DNA of 64,000 nt from Medicago truncatula (Eukaryota > Streptophyta > Magnoliopsida > Fabales > Fabaceae), in NCBI RefSeq assembly GCF_003473485.1, contig NC_053042.1, positions 52,415,762-52,479,761 on the forward strand, read 5' to 3'. How positions within the stretch are numbered: position 1 is the first letter of the stretch; each line of letters begins with the position of its first letter. Of this stretch, positions 1 to 10,856 are shown piece after piece. A model generated the notes under the pieces. It was not told the origin of the DNA. It worked only from the letters and a program-made list of their open reading frames with translations, and searched no databases. Position numbers and translations under genes: made by a program.

Positions 1-61
1 GCATCAACTAAGAACAAGAACTTGTAAAATTCAAAGAAATGACAAATTAATAGTCACTTAC

Positions 62-256
62 CCATTTCTCATCCATCAAAAGAAAAGATTAACAGTTTTG
101 AGGTCTGTATGAATAATGTTGTTTTGATGCAAATAAGGAAGAGTGAGCACAACCTTTTGTATATGCAGATAGTCATACATATTTCCACCATACATATGTT
201 CTCAGAAAAAACATATATGTATTGAAAATGACAGTAGAGTTCCTAATACTTTTTGT
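62..256 (-). pseudogene. STY-type protein kinase exon fragment, broken
   Basis: On the minus strand, positions 180 to 76 read MYDYLHIQKVV and then YLHQNNIIHTDLK, which matches kinase subdomains V to VIb of plant dual-specificity (STY8/17/46-like) kinases. The usual stretch between the two parts is missing, so about 15-20 residues are deleted. The catalytic HRD motif is changed to HTD. A TGA stop follows shortly after, where a frameshift would restore the MDE motif. A plausible acceptor (AG at 257-258) and donor (GT at 60-61) suggest one retained exon. The parent gene may continue to the left of the window, but the damage seen argues for a dead fragment. Confidence 0.6.
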
Positions 257-417
257 CTGTAAACAAACAATAATGTAAGTGCCTTTAATACATGGTTAAT
301 GTTTGATCGTTTCAGGGAACATATATGGTTATATGCTGTCAAAACTAAGCTAATATGCTCCACAATTCAATGATAATGCAGTCACTTTTAAGGATAAGCA
401 AAAAAAATATATAAATT

Positions 418-612
418 TTCAAGTTCAGAGGGCATTTTGCGCATAAGTGCAAAACTTCAGGGGGACATTAGCAAAACGTAATTTGACGGAGGGGGTTAAT
501 TGATTAATGTTGTGCAATTTCGGAATGATAGTTGAAGTTTTATTAATTTCAAAGGGGTAATTGACGAAACTTGCAATTGCAATTTCAAGAGGGTAATTGC
601 CTATTTCAAGGG
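418..612. repeat. Interspersed repeat, copy A (inverted partner at 20448-20650)
   Basis: The segment is rich in short G-runs such as CAGGGGGA and GACGGAGGGGG. It is homologous over about 190 bp to the reverse complement of 20448-20650, including the shared words CATAAGTGCAAAACTTCAG and TTTGACGGAGGGGG. It encodes nothing visible. It is probably the end region of a transposable element family; which class is not clear from these two copies. Confidence 0.7.
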
Positions 613-639
613 GGTCTTGTTTCTTTTCAAGGGTGGTAG

Positions 640-785
640 TTTTTGTTTTTTTTTTTGGTAGATAGACGAAATGACAAAGCCATTATAAACTCACACACAC
701 AAGTAGAGGTACCGGGGTTCGAACCCCGGTCATGGCATCTGGCCTAACAATTTCGGCATTTTGTCAGTTGAGCTAGGACTTCTAG
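640..785 (-). mobile_element. tRNA-derived SINE
   Basis: On the minus strand a box A-like TAGCTCAACTGAC (775-763) is followed by a box B-like GGTTCGAACCCC (about 725-713), the internal RNA polymerase III promoter of tRNA-derived SINEs. The body ends in an A-rich tail, seen as a T-run at 641-656 on the plus strand. No tRNA cloverleaf can be drawn, so this is not a tRNA gene. I found no clear target-site duplication. Confidence 0.75.
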
Positions 786-1177
786 ATGTGAAAAAAGAAA
801 ATTTTGATGTGAAAATTACATTTTTTATGTTTTTTAGAAGTTGACAACACAAATTTCGATAGAATACTTTATACATTTGATTTTTTAACGGGCACGGGTT
901 AACATTTCGCTTGCTGTTTTTAATTTTTTATAATACAAGGTGAATGATATTTTACTCCGTGTATAATATAAGGAAAAAAATCGCATGCCCGCTGTAAACG
1001 AAGAAGCAGAATTTCGGATTTTGCAATCAGGAGAAAACGGACGGATGATTGCCGCAGCTAAAAGGTGTTTGGAATAGGGTCCGACTTGTAGAAGTAAAAC
1101 TCAACCGTAGCGGTAAACTAGTTGTTTCGTTTTCGTTTTGAATTGAAAACAAGTTAGGGTTTTGGTAAATCCCCAAA

Positions 1178-2900
1178 ATGTCCACCGGTAAACCCAAAGA
1201 CAGTGACTTTCAGCTGGCTTTAGCGCCGGGAAACTCGAAACCACCCCTACCTCCGTCATCAAATGCGATAGTGGAGTATACTCCGCCTGTTTTTAAGGAG
1301 GAAGAGGAAGATTTGGAAATCAAGCTCCGTCGTATTATCGACAATGTCCCCGTCCGTGTCAGCAATACCTCCGGTAGTTCTGCTGGTTCTGGCTCCGGTG
1401 ATTTCCACCAGGTAAAAATAATTATCACTATTAGGCTAACTATGTTCTACCATTTACGAGCGTGTATGGGAGTTGTTTGATGAATTGTCTCAATGAGATC
1501 TCTTCTCGGTGCTTGTAGATTCTGTACTAAAACTTCATCTTAAGGATCTATTAAATGAAAACAGTAATTGCTAAAGGTTCATTAGGCAGAGTCTTGCATT
1601 TTTGTGTGGATATAGCTGTTGTCTGTTTATCATGCCCTGATTTTGGATGCATATAAAGTAACTAAAGTAATGTGAACGGATACAACAATCAAATTATCTT
1701 GCGTTGCTTTTAGAATATATCAATATGGTGGTGATAAGAGGATGTCTTGTTAGTTTAAGTACGTTCGTATTCAATTAAGTGTTTTTTTATTTTATGATAG
1801 AGAGCTTATTGAAATGAGCTGAAAATAACGCATGAGCATATTATAAGTTACTTTTATAATAGTATCATGACATTCTGTATGTTATGAGATGATTCTAAAT
1901 AAATTATATAAGTCATTCCTTTAGTGGAACTGTGGAAGTTCAATTAGCTTCATGTTTGTGGGTGGAAGGTGAGAGGGGGAGTGGGGTTGTTCAATGTGTT
2001 AGAATGAATTTGGCCTCTGACAAAATTAATCATAGAGATTTGGTTATTGGACTTGGATGTAAACTGATTGTCGTGATGGCTACTTTCATTGAAGAGTTCT
2101 TGATTTTATGGCCATAACTAATAATTTTATTAATAGTGCAACTGTTTTATGCATAAATTTGTCAGAATAGTTAGGGGGTTATCCTTACTAGGTGTATTTG
2201 TGTTTAAGTGGTATGTCTTTGAACCTCATGATTCGTGTTAAGGTATCCTATATTGCAATTGAGATGACCTGTCCTTTATTGTATGATTATGATTCAAGAT
2301 ATCAATCTATTCGTGGAATCTCTGATCATTTGGCTGGCTTGTAAATATGGATAGTGAAGTTTTTTCTGATCCACATTTGAATTGACACTCGGAGTTTGGG
2401 GCAGGAATTGGACAGCTCACAGCCTATTCTTTTCTTTTCTCATTGGTTCAACCATTTTCAAAATAATAAAAATGCATCACTATTTTGTTTTGGGTTAGGG
2501 CACTCATTAAGGACTCTCAATTCTACCATGCTCAATTTTACCAAGCGTTATCACAGTGCATTTACTTAACACATGAAGTTTGGCTTTTTCATAAGTATTT
2601 TTGTTCTTCAAATTCTGTTTTCAACAGTATCGGCAGATGAGGCGCAAGGAGCAAGATCGACTTGCTAGGATGGAAGTTGACTACCAAAGAAGGAAAGAAC
2701 TGGCAGAATTTGCTATGAGAAGGGAGGAAAGATTAAAAGCTGCCGAGGAACGCACAGCAAAGAAGCGAGCTAAACGTCAAAAGAAAAAGCAAAGGAAAAA
2801 GGAGAAAAAGATCAAAACGAATGATGGAGAGCAGCAGCAAGAGAAAGAACATTCTTCAGATGATGGCGATTCTGATAACGATGAGGGGGCAGTACATTGA
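1178..2900 (+). CDS. PRKRIP1: PRKRIP1-like spliceosomal protein (DUF1168)
   Basis: Two exons, 1178-1411 and 2628-2900, encode 168 residues. The intron (1412-2627) has GT/AG ends and phase 0. The join restores the family hallmark GSSAGSGSGDFHQ followed by YRQMRRKEQDR, which matches the human PRKRIP1 core (GSSAGAGSGEFH then YRHLRRRE). The second half is a long, highly charged Lys/Arg/Glu helix with nuclear-localisation character (KKRAKRQKKKQRKKEKK). It ends in an acidic Ser/Asp tail (about residues 150-168). In animals the protein is a spliceosome component that spans the catalytic core through a long helix; the plant role is inferred from that. The ATG at 1178 is the first in frame and gives the conserved N-terminal region. 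Expression signals were not resolved. Confidence 0.9.
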
Positions 2901-3499
2901 AACAAGCACATGTTGTACGCGAAGTTTTTTAAATTTGGTTAAAGTTAAGTAAGCTAGGTGAGCATATCTGACTTAAGGTAAAACACAGTCATGACTTGGG
3001 TTTCTATTATTTGTATCCTATACGTGAGTTGTAAGGTACTGTGCTCTGAGACATTGCAATCAAATCCTATAATGATGATTATTTTAAAGGCAACCGACTT
3101 ACTAAGTATTGCAAGCTTTTAATTTAGAAAAATTCAGTACTGAGCTTGGCACTAGATGTGTGGAACCGTGTAGTACAAAAGTAAACGGTAAACCTCACAA
3201 ATCTTTATGTGGTTGTTCCAATGTGTGTTAAGTGTCAACGTAAACTTCTGTAGAATTCTTACTTTGGAGGAAAAGTGAGATGTCTTAATTGTTGATCAAA
3301 AATCAATTATTGATACTATTACACATGTATGATAAATTACGTGATAAAATATCAGTCTTTGTTTTTTAGAATAAATAAATGATAGAGATAATCAAATGGT
3401 TTTCTTACATGGAGTGGTATGTAACCTAAGTTCCCTCTGTAATCAATTTACCTAAACTATGATTGACGTCCTTAGGGACTGTTGTAACTTGTAAGGTTC

Positions 3500-3790
3500 A
3501 AGCAGTTTGGCAGCATTTCTATTAAAGACGGCAACCCTCAGTGTGGTTGGATTAAATTTAATGTGGATGGTTCAGTTTACGATAGTTGTCTCCGTGTTTC
3601 TTGTGGCGGAGTAAGGATGGGCAATGACTTGTTAGTTTCTATAAAATTTGCTTTGGGGCTTGATCACTGCTTCAAAATTTGCTTGGAATAATGGAGTTTG
3701 TAAGACTTCTTGCAGAAATGTTGACTCTTCGACTCTTGTACATTGGAGGATGATTCAAAGTGAGGTCTATTGGAAACATGTTTACTGCTG
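3500..3790 (+). pseudogene. LINE-type RNase H-like fragment
   Basis: Translation near 3547-3615 gives GWIKFNVDGS and then SCGGVR, the typical start of the plant RNase H-like domain derived from LINE retrotransposons. After a frameshift the match resumes near 3680-3745 with AWNNGVCKTSCRNVDSSTLV, which resembles the domain's AW.G...V..E.DS motif. The frameshift and missing parts show a dead fragment. Nothing functional is seen from here to 4571; 3887-3976 contains a weak G-rich/C-rich inverted repeat. Confidence 0.6.
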
Positions 3791-4571
3791 GGAAGCAAAT
3801 ACTGTTCTTACGGTGGCATTTAGAATGCACAAATATAAGATTTGTGCACCATGCACAAACTGCTTTTTTTTTTTGGACAGGTGGCGGTTTTGGGGGGTGG
3901 GGTTACCTGCTGGGGAAACATATTATAATGGAAAATATTGGTTTTATTGTTTTTGCTGGTGACACCCTCCAAAACTGAAAATGCAGAGTAGCAATTCACA
4001 CCACCCTTAGAAACACACGTGCTATCCGCTTGGTTCTCACCTTCGTTTTCTTTCCCCATCCTTCATGTTCGACAGAGACGCATATTCATCCCCATGTTCT
4101 TCATATTTCCAGAAATTTTTACTCACCATCAACCTACCCATTAACTTAAATTTGATCTTCATCAACAAACTTTTCAATTTTATTTTATTTTCCATTGAAG
4201 TTTGGAGATTGCATCTCAGTTTGATTTCTAGATCTGGATTTATTAACTCTGTTGGTTGATTTATGAAATCTTTAAACTTAAAGGTATGCATAAGACTTTA
4301 TTTTAGTCCTTCTATCATTTTGTGTATTGATAAAATGTGTTAGTTGATATCTAGCTTAGTTTCTAGCTTACTTACAACTGTTTTTTGTTATTTGATTTCG
4401 TTTTTGATTGCTTCCTGCAATTTTTTTGATAAAAAGGAGGCGTGGGTTTGGGTGAATATGTGGAAATATGATAATTTTGTTTGTTTTCTTCCTACAATTT
4501 TGTTAGTATTTCAAAACAAAAAAGGAATAAAGTTAGATTATTGACATGTATAGAAAGATTATAGCATAAAG

Positions 4572-6700
4572 GATATAGAGCATCAGTTCATTCGAGCTTC
4601 GGAATCTGGTAGAGATGTTTCAAGGCTGTTAGAGGCAAACAAAATCAAGGTTGGATTTTCTGATGCTAAAGGTAATTGCTTGTTATAAAATTTAGATACT
4701 AAACTTCAGATGAATTTTGTGTATAAAATGCAATTGGTTAGTCAATTAGTCTATTATTGTTTTCTGTTAAATGTAATTACTAATCTTCTTCAGACTTCTG
4801 ATAGGGAAGTCGTCTAAATTGGCTTTGATCACGACCATCCAGCCCGTTTGTTGCCGCAAAAAGACTTCACCGGTTTTCCAGGGTAAGTTTTAAGTATTAA
4901 CCTATTTCTGTATACAGACACTAATTGTTAAATCTTTAGCAGCTGAATGATGGGTTTAGCCTTAAACATTACATATATGTTGGTTTGGGTTTGCCATTTC
5001 TTGAAAAATAAGATGAAACCGTATTAAAAAGACACAAGCTCATAATTGAAGCTGTTGCTGCTGATATATATGACTAATGTCAAATTCTTTCCCACTTAGC
5101 TGAACGTTTAGTTTGGTAAAAAAAAACATGAATAATTTCCATTTGGGTAGTAATTAGTGTATGCATTATGCAACAACATGAAGTTATTTGGATGTATATT
5201 GGTTTTTGGGATTTGAGTTTTCATTCAGAGGAAAAGGGCTCCATTTTTGTACAAAATTGGCACATGTACATCAAACATATAGCGGCAAATGCTTATCAAA
5301 CATATATAGCAGCTTTTAGCCCATTCAATGCATAGCAATAGAACAGGCACATGCCACATGGCTAATAAAGAAAAAAATGGTTAGCTAGAGAGTAAAGCTA
5401 AGTATGTTGACATGAGGTTTTACCTTGCAACAAGTTTTGAAGCACGGGGGTGTTCTTCTCAAATTGTATTTTGCTAAGTTTTTATTTTAAGCTTTTAACT
5501 GTTTCATTTGTCTTGATGGAAATTGGAAACTAGAAAGGGGAGAAACTTGACAAAGGAACCGAGAGAAAGAGAGGAAATTCATGTTGAATATTCTGATTGA
5601 GTTTGTTAGAATGAATTGGTTGGTTGCTAGCTGAGAACAGATAGGTATTCTTACCCAATCTGAACTGAACCAGGACTGTGTTGACTCAGCACAATTGGTT
5701 ACAATTAGTTCAAGTCTAGAGCCTTGTTTGGCTAGCTAAACTATTAGCTATACTTACTCTATTATGTCTGCTATAGCTTTGACTTGAAATATTAATATGG
5801 ACTAATTTTGTCACCCTTTTATGTATAGAACCTGTACAAAAAAATTATTAGTTGGAAAAGGACGACATATTTTTTATCATCCTCATCCAGGAACCCTTTG
5901 GCTTTGAAATCAATGGAAGATATTGATGATAGTTGAAGTGACTTTGTTGAAGAATTCTGCATGATTGCTAGAAGCCATTCATCCGCACTTGACAGATTGT
6001 ATGCATGGGATCGAAAGCTCTATGATGAAGTAAAGGTATTACTAATATCATAAAAAAAGGGTTAAGTCGAAAGCATTACTAATCGGATAAAGCAGACATC
6101 GTATGATATCTGAATCTGAATCCGAATAATCCAATTTACATGAATATGTAGTTATAATATCCATTATCCCATTCCCTCTGAATGTTTTTATTCCTTTCAA
6201 GGACACAAGATAATTATCTGATTATCAGTGTGTATATTTGCTTGTAAATGTATTGCATTTCCAGTTTTCAATAGTCAGTCATTCTGTGACACCTATTGGG
6301 CTATTTGTATGCAGGCTAGTGAATCCATCAGGAAGGTCTATGATCGAAAATGTTACCAGCTTAGACATCAATTTGCAAAAGACCAAGGCACTCAAGTGAT
6401 CGACAAGACCAGGGCTGTTGTGAAGGATCTGCACTCGCAAATAAGAGTGGCTATTTATTCTGTTGATTCAATATCTAAAAGATGTATGAAGATATCAGGC
6501 AAAAAAGATTTTAAAAGTGAAGATGTATGGCGAGTCTGTGAATCTGTGTTGTGCACATGCAAGTTTAACCAAGGTTCTTGATCGACTGACCAAATTTTCC
6601 GAAGCATCGTTCAAGATGTATGAAGATATCAGGCAAAAAAGAGAAGTGGCTCGAATTGTATATTACAATTGCAGAACTATCAGAGCTGAATAATGTTAAT
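4572..6700 (+). pseudogene. Broken DUF630/DUF632 (NRG2-like) gene
   Basis: Exon-like blocks keep the order and splice sites of the plant DUF632 family. Block 4572-4671 reads HQFIRASESGRDVSRLLEAN. Block ~4795-4882 contains QPVCCRKKTS. Block ~5829-6035 has SSSSRNPLA, then EEFCMIARSHSSALDRLYAW. Block 6315-6483 has ASESIRKVYDRKCYQLRHQF, then DKTRAVVKDLHSQIRVAIYS. The N-terminal DUF630 domain is absent. An in-frame TGA lies at 5934-5936, inside a normally conserved DDSGSDF-type stretch. After SISKR the family sequence is lost; a 28-bp word beginning GATGTATGAAGATATCAGG occurs at about 6484 and again at about 6616. Full proteins of this family act in leaf and nitrate signalling, but this copy is very unlikely to do so. 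Confidence 0.75.
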
Positions 6701-7276
6701 TCTCAACTACAGGCTTTGGGCTGCTATATGCTTTGGAGATTTTAAACGTATACGAAAAACACCTAAAAAAAAAAACTATGAACATATATGGTCTTTGACT
6801 CTATGCACTTGTTCGAAAAAAGAAATTTGTAAGATGGAGTATCTGTAAATGATGGTCAGTTCATGTTAAAAAGGCTTAAGATTTTTTCATACTTTGTAAA
6901 AAAACTATAATTACTTTTCATTGATGTTTGTTCTGAGACAACAAAACACTTGGTTTGACATAGCGAATATTAATTGATTAAATCTTAATTACTTTATGCA
7001 TCGACGTAAGAAACATAATAGAAGAAATCAATAAACTTTGACTGTAGTTTTCATAATTGGATGAGTTATTGCAGATGAAAACTATGAATACCATCATTAG
7101 ATTATAGCAGCAAGAATTTATAGGTATTTTAGAATTTAGATTATAGTGTTAAAGAGAGCAAGGTCTACCTCCTAAATCTCAGATTCAACTCTGTGCTTCT
7201 GGAGTTGTTTTCAAAAGGTTAAAAAGTGAAAGCAAAGTCAATTCATTTCTATGTAGTTTTATTGCTGGTCAATTTA

Positions 7277-7671
7277 AGGCCCGTTTGTTATGGTGATTTA
7301 GACATAAAATAATTTAGAAATTATATTTTAAAGATTTTATGAAAAATCATAATCTATTTTGTGTTCGTTTACCGTAATAAAAATCACTCTTTTTGAACAA
7401 ATAATTTAGTTTGTTTAGATACAACTGTATAAAAGTGATTTTTTGTTACAAAATTAGTTCAATCTTTTAAACAATATTTTCTCTCTCCTCTAAAAAAATC
7501 TATTTTTTTAAAAACTGATCTTAACATCTTCTCATTTAAAGCTGTTTTTAGATTATTTTTTTATTATAATTTTTTAAAAAGCTGTAACAAACGGATGCAA
7601 AACTCTTAAAAGTGATTATTTTTTTAAAATAAGTAATTTTTTTTCATAAAAAAGCTATAACAAACGGGCTC
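7277..7671. mobile_element. MITE, PIF/Harbinger (Tourist)-like
   Basis: Terminal inverted repeats AGGCCCGTTTGTTATGG (left) and GAGCCCGTTTGTTATAG (right, read inward) flank a 395-bp AT-rich non-coding body. Both ends are bordered by TTA (7274-7276 and 7672-7674), the target duplication expected for PIF/Harbinger elements. Confidence 0.75.
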
Positions 7672-7769
7672 TTAGTCTTTGACAAAAAATAAAACTTAAA
7701 TTGTTCTCTAATGTATTATATCGAAGACAGATTAATCTCTAGGTCATTGTATTAGAATGCTAGAATTAG

Positions 7770-8283
7770 GAAAAATGATGAATATGAAAAGGAAGATCTA
7801 ATAAAGTCCAACTCTAATAGAAGGAATAAAATTGTGGAATTTAGAAAAATGATGAATTTGAAAAGGATGATCAAATAAAGTCCAACCCTAATAGAAGGAA
7901 TAAAATTGTGAAATTTAGAAAAATGATGAATTTAAAAAGGAAGATCAATTAAAGTCCAACCCTAGTAGAAAAACCAAAATTGTGAATATTATAAAAATTA
8001 TAAATTTGAAAAGGAAGATCTAATAAAATCCAACCCTGATAGAAGGAATAAAATTGTGAAATTTAGAAAATGATGAATTTGAAAAGGAAGATCTAATAAA
8101 GTACAACCCTAGTGGAAGGAATAAAATTGTAGAATTTAGAAAAATGATGATTTTGAAAAGGAAGATCTAATAAAGTCCAACCCTTAGAAGAAATAAAATT
8201 GTGGAATTTAGAAAAATGATGAATTTGAAAAGGAAGATCTAATAAAGTCCAACCCTAGTCGAAGGAACTGAAAAATAGGAAAA
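7770..8283. repeat. Tandem array, 74-bp unit, 7 copies
   Basis: Units begin with GAAAAATGATGAATTTG at 7770, 7844, 7918, 7992, 8066, 8139 and 8211. Spacing is 74 bp for the first four, then 73 and 72. Each unit carries TCCAACCCT and AATAAAATTGTG. Copies differ by a few substitutions. No open frame spans the array. Confidence 0.95.
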
Positions 8284-8292
8284 TGGGTCAAG

Positions 8293-8797
8293 ACCAAGCT
8301 TACAAATCTAACCCTAATGACAAGATTTTTTGACCTAACCTAATTCAAAGATTTCAAAACGACTGATCAAACTCACAACTCTTACCCTAACTGAAAGAAT
8401 CTTCGAGTCAAAGTACTTGGATGAACATTCAATGACTAATCAAACTCTTGTTAGCGACTAACCAAGCTTACAAATCTAACCCTAACGACAAGATTATTTA
8501 ACCTAACCTAATTCAAAGATTTCAAAACGACTGATCAAACTCACAACTCTTACCCTAACTGAAAGAGTCTTGGAGTCAAAGTACTTGGATGAACGTTCAC
8601 TGACTAATCAAACTCTTGTTATCGACTAACCAAGCTTACAACTCTAACCCTAATGACAACTATAGCCATAATGACAACATTCTTCGACCTAAACTAATTC
8701 AAAGATGTCAGCACGACTGATCAAACTCATAATTCTTACCATAACTGAAAGAATATTGGATGAACGTTCACTGACTAATCAAACTTTTGTTATCGTT
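8293..8797. repeat. Tandem array, 168-bp unit, 3 copies
   Basis: ACCAAGCTTACA recurs at 8293, 8461 and 8629, giving an exact 168-bp period. The third copy is the most diverged. Each unit contains telomere-like words (TCTAACCCTAA, and in copies 1-2 TTACCCTAACTG) and TTGGATGAACGTTCACTGAC or a close variant. The array directly follows the 74-bp array, whose units also contain AACCCTA-like words. Confidence 0.95.
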
Positions 8798-9189
8798 ATT
8801 ATTATAAAACTAATTTATAAATTCAATATAGATAACAAATTACAACTATTTTTTAAACACATTGAAATGAAAATAACATAATACTACGTTAATTAAATAA
8901 ACTCAAGAATACAAAAAAATATTTTGCGTATTTTACGGTCCATTTACCTTGACCCATTCAACAATAATGTACACACTTTGGTCACCAAAGTAACCAAAAC
9001 TCGACATTTTATATTTATTCAATAATTAACCTATGTGCTCCGTAATATACATCACACACACTATTTATTAAAAAAACCTAACATGTTATATATTTTTTAT
9101 AATAGTGACTAAACTTTCTATTTATTACCCAATTTATTCATTTTCTAAATTTTCAAAAATTATAACAATCCAATTATTGTGTATAAATA

Positions 9190-9480
9190 TAATTTCAAAA
9201 AAAAAAAAATATCCAATTATTCATATTTTAAACCGTTAAATATGATTTAATGAATAAATATTATTTATTGTATATTTAATTTTTAAATACGATTTATTGT
9301 ATATTTAATTGATAAATATGATTTCGAAAAATAAAAAAAAAATCCAATCATTCACATTCTAAACCGTTAAATATTATTTAATGAATAAATATTTTTTTTT
9401 GAAGAAATTTAATGAAAAAATATTATTTATTGTATATTTAATTTTTAAATATAATTTATATATTTAGTCGATAAATATGA
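9190..9480. repeat. AT-rich imperfect direct repeat, about 135 bp x 2
   Basis: Two diverged copies start near 9190 and 9320. Both contain TTTCRAAAAA, then ATCCAATNATTCA, then AAACCGTTAAATAT and TTTAATGAATAAATATT. They are non-coding. The segment 8800-9190 before them is plain AT-rich sequence. Confidence 0.7.
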
Positions 9481-10856
9481 TTTTATTGTATATTTTGTTT
9501 ATGATTTAAGGAAAATTGATAAATTTCCTTCTACCACCCTTTGGGCCTCATTTTGTTCACTTGTTGGCATATAAGCCCAATACAAACACCTGCCAAAAAA
9601 ACAATTAAAATACTCACCTGTATTGGATTCATGGGACCCGCGTGTAGAAAAGCAGCAGCTCACCCATCACACTTTTGCGATAGATCTGGACCATTCCAAT
9701 ATTATATTAATATATCAATGATTCAAAATTGATTTCAGCTTTTAAATGCGTGCATGGTGCACAAATTCTTTCTTCGTGCATATGAAACGCCACCTGTTCG
9801 TACACCAAAAAAGGGAGCATGATAGTATAGGGACTTCTTTAACTTTTCCTGGTAGAAATAGATATAGTTTTGTGTTTTGAGACATAGCCCTTCTCCTTCA
9901 TACCAAAAAGAAAAAAACATTACTGAAAAATGAGCCAAGTATATACACGTATCACACAATGTGCAGCACTGTTTTAGGTGAGAGGTTTTTCATTCCGTAG
10001 AAGGTTCCTTGCCTTTAGTTTCATGACATGATTACGCTTGAATGATATTGTAGAAGGTTCCTTGAAGTTGAAGCTGGTCTCCATGAGCGCTACTCTGTAG
10101 AACTATGTTTTCTTCTTTTACTTTTTTTCCCTCAAGATAAATAAATGCTAGTGGTATAACCGTAAAAGTTTTGTTTGGGTTTAAGAGTTATTTTTGTTTA
10201 TAGTAGTAATTAAAATTACAAAAAACATCATATTATTTTTTATTACAAAAATTAAGATAAAAAATAACCAAATACTATTATTATAAAATGAATTCAGCTC
10301 CTCTAAAATGAGTGTAAAATGACTGATATCAACCATTAATTAACAAATTAAAGGTAGATATCGTAGATACTATGATATATCGTAACAAATCATAAGTTTG
10401 TTATATTAACAACTTTGATATTCAACCCATCATTTAGGTTAGCCTTGTGGTATTAACTTGAAACATGTGTTCTTCTTAAGGTCTCAAGTAAGTTTAGATG
10501 GATTGAGCAACGGAGATTCACGAGGGTTGATTCAACGACTTACCAACTAAGTGAATTTATATTTATATTTTTTTAGAGAAACTTATATTTATATTGTTTA
10601 GTAGATTAAATTGATAATTTGGCCTTAAGCATAGCTTACAACAATTGGGCCTGAAAAGCCCGGCCCATGAATGAGCATGTCGTTTTCTGTTTCCTCTTGT
10701 AAGCAGTGATGAACAGCGAACAGTAGATGACCAAAACCGAAAGAAGAAAGAAAAAATAGCCACCGTAACCGTAACTCTAACCGCACTCCTTCTCTACGTT
10801 TAACATCTCGACGTTACTCGCGACTCTGGAACCACCGCAAAATTCCCCCAATCGCC
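9481..10856. other. Intergenic, no gene seen
   Basis: No supported gene. Around 9745-9810 is a short segment (GTGCATGGTGCACAAA, then CGCCACCTG) resembling the reverse complement of 3826-3890, so a dispersed repeat remnant is likely. The last ~150 bp before 10857 should hold the reticulon gene promoter and 5' UTR; no clear TATA box was identified. Confidence 0.5.

Noticed and set aside
713-775. tRNA-like A and B boxes
   Set aside because: No cloverleaf or acceptor stem can be formed and an A-rich tail follows; this is a SINE, not a tRNA gene.
7770-8797. CRISPR-like regular repeats
   Set aside because: Units are contiguous tandem repeats without unique spacers, in a plant nuclear context.
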